Assembly (NCBI GenBank): GCA_028282785.1
Contig: JANQHE010000037.1
Span: 62,001 to 126,000 of the forward strand
Source of the DNA: Bacteroidales bacterium
GTDB taxonomy: Bacteria > Bacteroidota > Bacteroidia > Bacteroidales > UBA12077
Length of the DNA: 64,000 nt
Reading direction: 5' to 3'
A program made the position numbers and the translations under genes. The notes beneath the pieces were generated by a model. The model did no database searches. It was given only the letters and a program-made list of their open reading frames with translations, and was not told where the DNA came from. This document shows positions 27,137-35,565 of the stretch, in pieces; positions within the stretch are counted from its first letter, which is position 1; each line of letters begins with the position of its first letter.

Positions 27137-28532
27137 ATGGTATTTTCACCAATAATTTTGTTCCTTTATTTAATTCTCCGGTAATTTTTACTTTTCCTTT
27201 AAAAACACTGGCTCTTTCCTTTATTCCCATTAATCCAAATGATTTAGAACCTTCAATATTGCTTTTTGTAATTCCTTTACCATTATCTTCAATCATTACA
27301 TTTAATAAATTGCTCTCTTTTTCAATGCTTACTTTTACTATGGTTGCATTTGCATGTCTTACCACGTTTGTAAGTGCTTCCTGTATAATTCTAAATATTG
27401 CCACTGTTAATTGTTTATTAATTTTTATTCCTTCCGGAGATACATCAAATTGATATTCAATATTTGATTTTCGCATATATTCTTCCAAAAGCCACTCAAC
27501 TGCAGATATTAATCCTAAGTTATCCAATATAGAGGGTCTAAGTTCAGTAGCAATTTCCTGTACATTTTTCATAGATAAATTTAGCAATTCAGCCATATCA
27601 TTTAACTTATCTGACAAATGAGGTAAGTCTTTTATAATTCTAGTTTTAAGCCACGATAAATCCATATGTAGTGCTGTTAGCTTCTGGCCTAAATCATCAT
27701 GCAAATCAAGGGCAATTTTCTTTTTTTCGTTCTCAATTACCTCTTGCATATGTAATGTTAATTCGTGAAGTTTTTTGTTGGATTTATTTAATTCAATTTC
27801 GGTATTCTTTCGTTTCGTTATATCAGAACAATTAACAGTATAGCCCATTATTTCATCGTATTCTATAATTGGGGCAATACGGGCATCATACCACACAACC
27901 TTGTCATCAGGAAAAACGAATTTGGTTTCATATATTTTCGCCTTTTTTGTTTTCCTTACATCTTTCAGGCTTTCCTTAACTCTTTCTACAAACTGAGAAG
28001 GTATTATATTATAAATGGAATTATTAACTATATCTTCCTTTTTTAATCCCGATGTTACCCAATTAATAAACCTAACTTTACCATGCAAATCGAGAATCAA
28101 AATATGGTTGGGAGAATTCATTGTTAATGAATGCCAGCTTTCTTCACTTTTATTTAAGTCATTTTCAGTTTTCTTTTGTTTGTAAATATCCCTAAAAGTA
28201 AATGTTAATATATTTTCTTGGTTTATACTAAGTTTATTAACAATGACTTCTACCAGAACAATCTTCCTATTTTTCGTAGGTATCGGAAGTTCTAAATTGA
28301 ACGGAAGATTTAGTTTTGATATATTAAAGAAACTATCTTTACTTTCTAAGATATTTTGGAATAACCGTACTTCCCAAACTACTTTTTCCGTTAACTCATA
28401 GTTTTGATATCCAAAGAATAAGTAAACTGAAGAATTTACATCTAATATCACACCTGTATTTGCGTCAACAAGGATTATTGCTTCCTGTGATGTTTTAAAT
28501 AATTGTTGATATACTATTTCGTTAACTTTCAT
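27129..28532 (-). CDS. PAS-PAS sensor kinase of the NarX/DegS (HisKA_3) type
   Basis: A 467-residue soluble kinase with two PAS domains (about 5-118 and 130-243, the latter with a PAC motif ending NCSDITKRK). A coiled coil, a HisKA_3 domain with phospho-His 278 (IALDLHDDLGQKLTALH) and an HATPase domain (EALTNVVRHANA, EDNGKGI, GLMGIKERA) follow. No membrane segment is seen, so it senses an internal signal such as redox or a ligand. It is paired with the overlapping NarL-type regulator. It is transcribed divergently from truA across 182 bases. Confidence 0.93.
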   Translation of the reverse strand: MKVNEIVYQQLFKTSQEAIILVDANTGVILDVNSSVYLFFGYQNYELTEKVVWEVRLFQNILESKDSFFNISKLNLPFNLELPIPTKNRKIVLVEVIVNKLSINQENILTFTFRDIYKQKKTENDLNKSEESWHSLTMNSPNHILILDLHGKVRFINWVTSGLKKEDIVNNSIYNIIPSQFVERVKESLKDVRKTKKAKIYETKFVFPDDKVVWYDARIAPIIEYDEIMGYTVNCSDITKRKNTEIELNKSNKKLHELTLHMQEVIENEKKKIALDLHDDLGQKLTALHMDLSWLKTRIIKDLPHLSDKLNDMAELLNLSMKNVQEIATELRPSILDNLGLISAVEWLLEEYMRKSNIEYQFDVSPEGIKINKQLTVAIFRIIQEALTNVVRHANATIVKVSIEKESNLLNVMIEDNGKGITKSNIEGSKSFGLMGIKERASVFKGKVKITGELNKGTKLLVKIPYD

Positions 28533-28664
28533 TATTTAGTATTAAACTTTACTCTTAAATTTTAGGATACACTATATATTTGAACCTAAATATTTTGTCG
28601 TAAAATTCTAAATAAACTCAAGTTAATAATTTTTTTTGCATTCTTATTCAAATAGTTCATTATT

Positions 28665-28695
28665 ATTGACTATGGTGATAATATATTTAAATTTG
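28665..28695 (+). promoter_or_regulatory. Bacteroidetes-type promoter of truA
   Basis: ATTG (28665-28668; consensus TTTG) is followed by exactly 19 bases and then TAAATTTG (28688-28695), an exact match to TAnnTTTG. It lies 20 bases before the GTG start codon, giving a very short leader. Confidence 0.5.
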
Positions 28696-28714
28696 CAATA
28701 AATAATACAAATCT

Positions 28715-29473
28715 GTGAAAAAAAGGTATTTTATACAGCTTAGTTACAATGGGAGAAATTATCATGGTTGGCAAATCCAACCAAATGCATTAACGGTTCA
28801 AGAAATTTTAACTAAAGCTCTATCAACAATTTTAAGGGAGGAAATTGAAATAACCGGTGCAGGGAGGACAGATACAGGAGTTCATGCCAGTTGCTTTGTT
28901 GCACATTTTGATTCGAAATGTGATGATTTAGATAAGGATAAAAAGTTCATATATAAAATCAATGGATTTTTACCCCAGGATATAGCTATCCATAAAGTAT
29001 TTAAAGTAAATAGCGAAGCGCATGCCCGGTTCGATGCAACCAGCAGGACATACCATTATTATATACATCAACAAAAAGATCCATTTTTAATTGAATCTTC
29101 TTATTATTTACCACATAAATTAGATGTTGATTTGATGAACAAAGCATGTGAATTGTTACTTCAGTTCACAGATTTTACAAGTTTTAGTAAATTACATACC
29201 GATGTTAAAACGAATAACTGCAGAATTGAAAGTGCTCTATGGGAACAGGATAACTATAAACTAACTTTTACCATAACAGCAGATCGTTTTTTAAGGAACA
29301 TGGTTCGAGCTATTGTAGGCACTTTAATTGATATAGGAAAACACAAAATTTCCTTAGAAGACTTTATTCAAATAATTGAAAATAAGAATCGATCTGATGC
29401 AGGAACTTCAGCACCTGCTCATGGATTATTTTTAACAAATATTACATATGATCGTAATATATTTATTGAATAG
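28715..29473 (+). CDS. truA: tRNA pseudouridine(38-40) synthase TruA
   Basis: A 252-residue TruA, which isomerises uridines 38-40 in the tRNA anticodon stem. The catalytic Asp is D53 in GAGRTDTGVHA; other family motifs are SYNGRNYHGWQ (10-20), ARFDATSRTYHY and FLRNMVRAIVG. The start codon is GTG (MKKRYFIQLSYNG), the correct length for the family. It is a single gene with its own promoter. The strongly palindromic 264-base region downstream probably contains its terminator. Confidence 0.96.
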   Translation: MKKRYFIQLSYNGRNYHGWQIQPNALTVQEILTKALSTILREEIEITGAGRTDTGVHASCFVAHFDSKCDDLDKDKKFIYKINGFLPQDIAIHKVFKVNSEAHARFDATSRTYHYYIHQQKDPFLIESSYYLPHKLDVDLMNKACELLLQFTDFTSFSKLHTDVKTNNCRIESALWEQDNYKLTFTITADRFLRNMVRAIVGTLIDIGKHKISLEDFIQIIENKNRSDAGTSAPAHGLFLTNITYDRNIFIE

Positions 29474-29524
29474 ATTATATACATTCGTAGCCTGAACTAA
29501 TAAAATATGGTTTAAATGAACCTA

Positions 29525-29579
29525 AACCTGGCGTATTCATAAATATTATAATTTTCAAATATTTATGAAAGTACAGGTT
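29525..29579. repeat. Long AT-rich inverted repeat after truA
   Basis: TTCATAAATATT (29536-29547) and AATATTTATGAA (29558-29569) form a perfect 12-base stem. AACCTG (29525-29530) and CAGGTT (29574-29579) form an outer stem. No T-run follows directly. It may end truA or be a protein-binding site. Confidence 0.55.
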
Positions 29580-29645
29580 AACCGTAAAAAGAAATAATAT
29601 ATAATTAAAAAAATAAACAACCTATTTATTATTTCTTCGTTACAA

Positions 29646-29675
29646 GATTAATTCATTAAACTTTATGAATTAATC
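29646..29675. repeat. Perfect 11-base inverted repeat upstream of the HAMP-GAF gene
   Basis: GATTAATTCAT (29646-29656) and ATGAATTAATC (29665-29675) are exact reverse complements around an eight-base loop, 62 bases before the ATG at 29738. It is a candidate operator. Confidence 0.5.
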
Positions 29676-29737
29676 GGGCTAACTTAAAATTAATTATTAT
29701 CTTAGAAACTCTTAAAATTTAATACAAATAGCAAGAT

Positions 29738-31489
29738 ATGAAATTCAAATTTACCATTGCAAAAAAACTAATTCTTGGATTTGGTATAGTTACTGCGGCC
29801 ATATTCGGAAATATTTATCTTGTAAATAATACTTTAAATAAAAGCATTGAAAAGAACGAAGAAATTATTACTGTTCACATTCCTTCTTCCGACCTTGTTC
29901 GTGAATTATCGAACGCTATAATTTCATCAAAGATGTTAATTAAAAATTGGGTTTATATCGAGAAACAAGCTGATACTCCAGATAAAAAAAAGTTAATTAA
30001 TCTGCACCAAACAGAAATTCCTAATTTAAATGATAGAATCCTGAAGATATCAGAAGGTTGGGACTCTCAAGAAGTTGAGGCTTATGAAAAAATATATGTT
30101 TCCATTACAGACACATTATTTCCAATGCATCAGGATATAATGAATAAGTTAAGTACGATGGAAAGTTATGATGACTTTTTTCTGCTAATGACGGATGTAT
30201 ATACTAAAGTTGAAAAAGGTGGTGATATCATTGTTCTAAGTGAAAAATTAATTGAGGATCTGGATAATTTAATTAGGATGCATGAGACAAAAATTGCAGA
30301 GGCCAGCAGCCAAATGGAAGATTCATTCAAAAATCTTGAAGATTTTATTCTTATGGCAGGTATTATGGTAATTATTATCTCAGTTATAATAGCACTGGTT
30401 TTAGCTCAACTAATCATTAAACCAATTGTAAAAATCAAGAATAATTTAATTCAGATGGGTTTAGGCGTAATGCCTAATAAACAAATCAAGGAACGAAACG
30501 ATGAAGTTGGAGAAATGGCTGCTGCATTAAATGCCTTAATCAGAGGATTGAAGGAAACAACTGATTTCTCAATCGAAATTGGGAAAGGAAATTTTGATAG
30601 CCCGTTTGTACCGTTAAGTGAACAAGATGATCTTGGAAATGCCTTATTGGAAATGCGCACTAATCTTAAGCATGCCACTGAAGAAGAAAAAAGAAGAAAA
30701 AAAGAAGACAATCAAAGAAACTGGGCTTCGCAAGGTATTGCTAAATTCAGTGATATTTTAAGACAGAATAATGATAATATGGAGAAACTTTCATATGACG
30801 TTATAAGCAACCTGGTAAAATATTGTGATGCTAATCAAGGAGGTTTATTTGTTATAAATGACGATGATGAAAATAATAAATTCATTGAAATGGCGTCTGC
30901 ATATGCTTTTAACCGAAAAAAGTTTCTTGAGAAAAAGATAGAAATGGGGGTTGGTTTAGTAGGACGAGCCATACAAGAAGCGGAAAGTATTTATATTACT
31001 GATATTCCTAACAACTATATAACCATTACTTCGGGTTTGGGTGATGATAATCCTAAAAGTATTTTGATTGTTCCGTTAGTAGTAAACGATGAAGTGTATG
31101 GAGTTATAGAAATGGCTTCTTTCAGAGAATTTGAAAAATATCAAATTGAATTTGTTGAAAAGATTGGCGAAAACATCGCTTCTACATTATCTACTGTAAA
31201 AGTAAATATCAGAACATCAGAACTTCTTGAAAGAACCAGACAACAAGCGGAAGAAATGCGTGCTCAAGAAGAAGAGATGCGTCAAAATATGGAGGAATTA
31301 CAAGCAACACAAGAAGAGTCAGCACGTCGTGAATCTGAACTAGAGAAAAAAGTAGAAGAATACGAACGTTTGAAACAACAACAGGAAAATTTTATTAAAA
31401 AGATGGATGGTAAATTAACAGGTGGTTTGGTTTCTGCTCTGGATGATGATGAAGAAGAAACTGAGGAAAGTGAAGAAAAAACAAAGTAA
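29738..31489 (+). CDS. Membrane HAMP-GAF protein with coiled coil and acidic tail, no catalytic output domain
   Basis: A 583-residue protein: basic N-terminus, TM1 (about 10-30), a helical periplasmic domain (31-200), TM2 (about 203-225), a HAMP domain (226-280, ending in NDEVGEMAAALNALIRG), a linker with a second HAMP-like repeat (280-330), a GAF domain (about 345-490: GVGLVGRAIQEAESIYITDIP), a long coiled coil rich in Glu and Gln (about 490-560) and an acidic tail. Receptor-like in front, it lacks a kinase, cyclase, phosphatase or methyl-accepting hairpin. Such coiled-coil ends usually join kinases in this phylum, so this may be a truncated relative or a scaffold that signals by protein contact. 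It is followed by a terminator and is a single-gene unit. Confidence 0.85.
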   Translation: MKFKFTIAKKLILGFGIVTAAIFGNIYLVNNTLNKSIEKNEEIITVHIPSSDLVRELSNAIISSKMLIKNWVYIEKQADTPDKKKLINLHQTEIPNLNDRILKISEGWDSQEVEAYEKIYVSITDTLFPMHQDIMNKLSTMESYDDFFLLMTDVYTKVEKGGDIIVLSEKLIEDLDNLIRMHETKIAEASSQMEDSFKNLEDFILMAGIMVIIISVIIALVLAQLIIKPIVKIKNNLIQMGLGVMPNKQIKERNDEVGEMAAALNALIRGLKETTDFSIEIGKGNFDSPFVPLSEQDDLGNALLEMRTNLKHATEEEKRRKKEDNQRNWASQGIAKFSDILRQNNDNMEKLSYDVISNLVKYCDANQGGLFVINDDDENNKFIEMASAYAFNRKKFLEKKIEMGVGLVGRAIQEAESIYITDIPNNYITITSGLGDDNPKSILIVPLVVNDEVYGVIEMASFREFEKYQIEFVEKIGENIASTLSTVKVNIRTSELLERTRQQAEEMRAQEEEMRQNMEELQATQEESARRESELEKKVEEYERLKQQQENFIKKMDGKLTGGLVSALDDDEEETEESEEKTK

Positions 31490-31510
31490 ACTACTATAAT
31501 TATAAAATCA

Positions 31511-31538
31511 AAAAGGAGCTAAATAAGCTCCTTTTTTT
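31511..31538 (+). terminator. Rho-independent terminator after the HAMP-GAF gene
   Basis: AAGGAGC and GCTCCTT form the stem, with a loop of about seven bases and a T-run (31532-31538). The convergent minus-strand gene ends inside it (stop at 31521-31519), and the A-run on the other side makes it bidirectional. Confidence 0.8.
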
Positions 31539-31860
31539 GATCTATTATATCTATTAAGAAATTTAACTCATCTCCTATATCATCATGTTTCGGTATTCTT
31601 TTCTTTATTCCAATTTTGCTTATATCTGATTTGGAAATGACAATATCCAATTTTTCTTCCGTAATCAATTGAGCCAGATTATCTTGAAATTTCCCTTCCG
31701 CTAATAAATCTGTAACTTTTATTGTACCTGCTAACTGATAACTTCTGTTACTAATGTTATACATTAAATAATACTGAACTTCATCCAATTTATTCTTAGA
31801 AATGGTAACTCCATCTTCTGTAGGAATCAAAACTTTAACGTCAAATCCTTTTTCAGCCAT
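31519..31860 (-). CDS. Small protein resembling the NifX/NifB C-terminal fold, tentative
   Basis: A 113-residue soluble protein. It opens with KVLIPTEDGVTIS and YYLMYNISNRSYQ, then DIVISKSD and a C-terminal helix. This strand order resembles the dinitrogenase iron-molybdenum cofactor-binding fold (NifX/NifB C-terminus), but the usual Cys/His metal ligands are missing. The ATG at 31860 overlaps the aminotransferase stop by eight bases, so the two are translationally coupled and probably functionally linked. A metal or cofactor role is a weak suggestion only. Confidence 0.6.
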   Translation of the reverse strand: MAEKGFDVKVLIPTEDGVTISKNKLDEVQYYLMYNISNRSYQLAGTIKVTDLLAEGKFQDNLAQLITEEKLDIVISKSDISKIGIKKRIPKHDDIGDELNFLIDIIDQKKELI

Positions 31861-33034
31861 TTGAATTATGATTATTAATTGCTTTCTCTAAACGAATTAA
31901 AGCATCTAAAACAATTTGTTTTGGGCACGCGATATTCATTCGCATAAACCCCTCGCCACCTGTACCAAACATTCTTCCATCATTAAAACCCAACCCTGCA
32001 TCTTCGATCATAAAATTTTTCAGATCTTTGCCTTTTAAATCTAAATCAGAGCAATCAAGCCAAACTAAATAAGTTCCTTCCGGGCGAATCATTTTTATTT
32101 GTGGTATTTTTGCTTTTGTATAATCTTCTACCAGGTTCAGATTTTTTTCGAGATATTCCATCAATTGATCAAGCCATTCATCTCCGTGTGTATATGCAGC
32201 CTCGGATGCTACTGTTCCAAACACGTTTCCCATTCCAATATGAATAGCATCCAGAACTTTATCATATTTTTCCTTTAATTCTTTGTTTGACGAAATAACG
32301 GAAGATGTAGCTAAAGCAGCCATATTAAAAGTCTTGCTGGGTGCAATAAATGTAACTGTATAATTTGCAATTTCATTTGATATTGAAGCTAGCGGAGTAT
32401 AAGCGTAATTCTTGTAAACCAAATCAGCATGAATCTCGTCAGACATTACTAATACATTGTTCTTAACACATAGCTCTCCCAGTTTTTCCAACTCTTCTTT
32501 TGTCCAAACAGAACCTCCGGGATTATGAGGGTTAGAAAGTATTAACATCTTTGCATCCTTTAGTTTATACTCTAAATCTTGAAAGTTGATAAAATATCTA
32601 CCGTTTCTAAGATTTAAAGGATTTTCAACTAATTCCCGATCATTATTTTTAATTGCATAAAAAAAAGGATGATATACTGGCGGTTGTATTATAATTTTAT
32701 CTCCCGGATATGTATATGCCAGAACAGCCATATTAATAGCAGGTACAATTCCGGGACTAAATGAAATCCATTCTTTTTTTATTTCCCAATTATGCCTGCG
32801 TTTTACCCAGTCTATAATAGACTGATAATAAGATTTAGGCCTGATACTATACCCAAATACTTCGTGATTTAATCTTTTCTTAATTGCCTTGATTATAAAA
32901 TCAGGTGTCTTAAAATCCATATCAGCAACCCACATTGGGATCACATCTTCTTTCTCAAATATCTCCTTACGTAAATCATATTTAACAGAAGCGGTACTCT
33001 CTCTGTTAACGAACTCATCAAAATTGTATTTCAT
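31853..33034 (-). CDS. MalY/PatB-family PLP aminotransferase (cystathionine beta-lyase-like)
   Basis: A 393-residue fold-type I PLP enzyme. The PatB hallmark IPMWVADMDFKTPD (32-45) is present, with the Schiff-base lysine K234 in FIAPSKTFNMA, SNPHNPGG (167-174) and SDEIHADLV (198-206). C-terminal Arg binding of the carboxylate is in GFMRMNIACP. Family members are C-S lyases that release sulfide, ammonia and pyruvate from cysteine conjugates or cystathionine, and some are aminotransferases. Which reaction applies here cannot be decided from sequence. The gene is upstream of and overlaps the small NifX-like gene. Confidence 0.9.
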   Translation of the reverse strand: MKYNFDEFVNRESTASVKYDLRKEIFEKEDVIPMWVADMDFKTPDFIIKAIKKRLNHEVFGYSIRPKSYYQSIIDWVKRRHNWEIKKEWISFSPGIVPAINMAVLAYTYPGDKIIIQPPVYHPFFYAIKNNDRELVENPLNLRNGRYFINFQDLEYKLKDAKMLILSNPHNPGGSVWTKEELEKLGELCVKNNVLVMSDEIHADLVYKNYAYTPLASISNEIANYTVTFIAPSKTFNMAALATSSVISSNKELKEKYDKVLDAIHIGMGNVFGTVASEAAYTHGDEWLDQLMEYLEKNLNLVEDYTKAKIPQIKMIRPEGTYLVWLDCSDLDLKGKDLKNFMIEDAGLGFNDGRMFGTGGEGFMRMNIACPKQIVLDALIRLEKAINNHNSNG

Positions 33035-33075
33035 AATGGCTATTAGCCTTTCTTTGTGAACAAATTCAATTTACA

Positions 33076-33711
33076 TTATTTCGAGTAACCGACAGTTTGG
33101 CTATAGATTACCTCAAAACCCTCCGGTAATTTCAAAACTTCCGCTATCTTATCTTTATCAATCCATGCCCTGAACACAGAAATTAATCCTTCCGATGCAC
33201 AGTACAAATATACGTTCTGTCCAATAAATCCACAATGTGTTGCAGCTGTTATCCGTTTAACTTCTAACGGACTATTTCCTAACTTATTTAAATTAGAAAC
33301 ATAAATAAGGTTCAGAGGAGCCACTTTAACGAAATCCTGTTTTCCCGATACTTCTCTAAAATCTTTATCAGATTTTTTTTCCAAAGCATGTTCCTCTGCT
33401 TTGTAAAGAAATAATCCGTTCTTTGTTGTTAAATAAATTTCAATATCCTGATTATTACGAGAAGTAGGTGCAGTGCGTTTTTTTATATCTTCTCTATTAA
33501 TTCCAAATGCTGCCCATAATAAATTCGACAGTTGTTGTTCTGTCAAATCTTTATCTATGAAATCTCGACTTGAGCTTCTTTCGTTTAAAGCCTGCATTAA
33601 AGGCATTCCTCCTATTTTTTGAGGAGCAGGAAGCTTTATTAATTCTTGAGCCATTAAGAAGTTACTTACAACAAATAAAATGGAAAGGATAAGGATTAAT
33701 TTTCGTGTCAT
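33076..33711 (-). CDS. Exported SagB/ThcOx-type nitroreductase-fold protein
   Basis: A 211-residue protein with signal peptide (1-21, MAQ end). The mature part fits the SagB-type nitroreductase family: LMQALNERSSSRDFIDKDLT (38-57), LSNLLWAAFGINR, RTAPTSRNNQDIEIYL, GQNVYLYCASEGL, and a C-terminal TVGYSK. The FMN-binding arginine/serine motif RSSSR is present. A periplasmic flavin oxidoreductase of unknown substrate is the likely role; the exported form is common in Bacteroidota. The gene starts just after the thioesterase gene, five bases away. Confidence 0.85.
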   Translation of the reverse strand: MTRKLILILSILFVVSNFLMAQELIKLPAPQKIGGMPLMQALNERSSSRDFIDKDLTEQQLSNLLWAAFGINREDIKKRTAPTSRNNQDIEIYLTTKNGLFLYKAEEHALEKKSDKDFREVSGKQDFVKVAPLNLIYVSNLNKLGNSPLEVKRITAATHCGFIGQNVYLYCASEGLISVFRAWIDKDKIAEVLKLPEGFEVIYSQTVGYSK

Positions 33712-33716
33712 AATCT

Positions 33717-34106
33717 TTATTTTTGATTTAGTTTGTTCATGAATTTCTTTGAGTTGATTATATAACGTATGTGTGTACCTTCTCCTATTTTACCCTCTTC
33801 ATCATTCGCTACTACAGAAAATACCAGCTTTTTTCCATCAACCTCTATTAAAGTTGCGGTACATTCAACCTTCATTCCAACCGGTGTCGGTTTTAAATGT
33901 CTGATATTAACTTCAAATCCAACAGTATTATGTTCATTACCTAAATATGGTAATACTGTTTTTAAGGCTGCATTTTCCATAAGAGTAATCATTGCAGGGG
34001 TTGCAAAGACTTCAACCAAGCCCGATCCATACTCTGCTGCAGTATCCTTTTTTTCAACTACTTGTGTTGCAGTATATGTTATTCCTGTTTTAATATTAAA
34101 ATCCAT
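33717..34106 (-). CDS. FlK-like hotdog thioesterase
   Basis: A 129-residue hotdog-fold enzyme. The catalytic set of fluoroacetyl-CoA thioesterase FlK (Thr, Glu, His) is reproduced with exact spacing: T36 (FATPAM), E44 (MENAA) and H70 (NIRHLKP), with 8 and 26 residues between. The Bacteroidota homologues probably hydrolyse small acyl-CoA esters rather than fluoroacetyl-CoA. It is soluble and starts from the ATG at 34106. It may be cotranscribed with the nitroreductase-like gene that follows. The substrate is unknown. Confidence 0.85.
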   Translation of the reverse strand: MDFNIKTGITYTATQVVEKKDTAAEYGSGLVEVFATPAMITLMENAALKTVLPYLGNEHNTVGFEVNIRHLKPTPVGMKVECTATLIEVDGKKLVFSVVANDEEGKIGEGTHIRYIINSKKFMNKLNQK

Positions 34107-34150
34107 ACGTATTATTTTTTATTGCCAATAAAAATAAAGAATCTTCTTAA

Positions 34151-34186
34151 ACAAAAAAAAGGGCATTGATTAATTTCATGCCCTTA
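34151..34186 (-). terminator. Rho-independent terminator of the flavodiiron gene
   Basis: On the minus strand AAGGGCAT and AATGCCCTT form a stem with a ten-base loop, followed by eight T residues. It begins 22 bases past the flavodiiron stop codon. Confidence 0.85.
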
Positions 34187-34207
34187 CCAAATTAATATGT
34201 TATTACT

Positions 34208-35401
34208 CTATGCTTTTAGTTTTTCTGCCATTGATTTAGCAATAGTCTCACATCGTTCGAATGATTCGTTTCCTGGAATTCCTTTAGTATCAACAGGGTC
34301 AGCAACTAAATCCCAATTCATATTTTCCTTGAATTTAAATAGAGCTTTAGCACCACCACCATTCCAGCTATAAGAACCAAATACACCCAAGTAGCGGTTC
34401 TTTAATCCAATATGCTCTAGGTTTCTTGTTAAATTTTCCATTGTTGGTAACATTCCTGAATTATATGCACAGCTACCTAAAATAACTCCTTTATACTGCC
34501 ATATTTCATTGATTAAATATGACAAATGAGTTTTGGATGCATCATAGATTCTTATCTTCCTGATCCCTTCCTCAGATATTTTACGCGCGATACAATCCGC
34601 AAGTTTAGCCGTATTTCCATACATTGAACCATAAATGATCACAACTCCGTCTTCTGCTTCGAATTTACTCCATCTATCATATAATGATAAAACCTTATTT
34701 ACATCAGTTCTCCAAATAGGACCATGTGTAGCACAAATATACTTTATATCAACTCCCTCTAGTTTTTTAAATGCCTTTTGAACCATGTTGCTATACTTTC
34801 CAACAATATTTGAGAAATACCTGCGCATTTCAACCTGGTAGTATTCTTCAAATTCAATTTCATCATCAAATATTCCACCATCCAAAGAACCAAAAGTACC
34901 AAAAGCATCACCCGAGAATAAAACTTTCTCCGTTAAATCATATGTCATCATAGTTTCCGGCCAATGTACCCAGGGAGTCATCACAAACTTTAATTTATGG
35001 TATCCCAAATCAAGTTCATCTCCGTCTTCCACCTGATACTGCTTTTCTTTATATCCAAAATATGAATCAACGATTTTGAATGTCTTTAAATTACCTACTA
35101 ACTTAATATCAGGATATTTTTCGACAATGGTTTTAATAGCTCCCGAATGATCCGGTTCCATATGATTAATAATTAGATAATCAATAGGTTTACCATTTAT
35201 AAGGCTTTCGATTTTTTCAAGATAATCGTCGGAAGAGCCAAACTCTAATGTATCGATCAAAGCAATCTTTTCGTCAATAATTAAATATGAGTTATAAGAA
35301 ACACCATTAGGTAGCGGCCACATATTCTCGAACATTTCAGTTCTTCTGTCATTAACTCCAATCCAATGAATTTTATCTGTAATCTTAACTGTATTATTCA
35401 T
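34208..35401 (-). CDS. A-type flavodiiron protein (oxygen or NO reductase)
   Basis: A 397-residue protein of two domains. The metallo-beta-lactamase-like diiron domain has ligands H80, E82, D84 and H85 (NHMEPDHSG), H146 (TPWVHWPE), D165 (SGDAFG) and H226 (THGPIW). The flavodoxin domain (about 250-395) starts with IYGSMYGNTAKLA, the FMN phosphate loop. All metal ligands are conserved. It reduces oxygen to water, or NO to nitrous oxide, using electrons from rubredoxin, and protects anaerobes. A rubredoxin gene is present at 62453. A TATTTTTG match (35452-35445, minus strand) about 45 bases upstream could be the -7 element, but the -33 box is poor. Confidence 0.93.
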   Translation of the reverse strand: MNNTVKITDKIHWIGVNDRRTEMFENMWPLPNGVSYNSYLIIDEKIALIDTLEFGSSDDYLEKIESLINGKPIDYLIINHMEPDHSGAIKTIVEKYPDIKLVGNLKTFKIVDSYFGYKEKQYQVEDGDELDLGYHKLKFVMTPWVHWPETMMTYDLTEKVLFSGDAFGTFGSLDGGIFDDEIEFEEYYQVEMRRYFSNIVGKYSNMVQKAFKKLEGVDIKYICATHGPIWRTDVNKVLSLYDRWSKFEAEDGVVIIYGSMYGNTAKLADCIARKISEEGIRKIRIYDASKTHLSYLINEIWQYKGVILGSCAYNSGMLPTMENLTRNLEHIGLKNRYLGVFGSYSWNGGGAKALFKFKENMNWDLVADPVDTKGIPGNESFERCETIAKSMAEKLKA

Positions 35402-35565
35402 TATTAACTATTTTAGATATGAATTACTGTTATTAAATTTTCGGCAAAAATACTATAAAATTTATGAACTTCGGAATTATAGCATGGGATTTCCGTTTGA
35501 TTTATAATTTCTTTTAAGCTTAGATAGATTGAAAGATTAAGAGGATTGTGTAGATTGAATACTAA

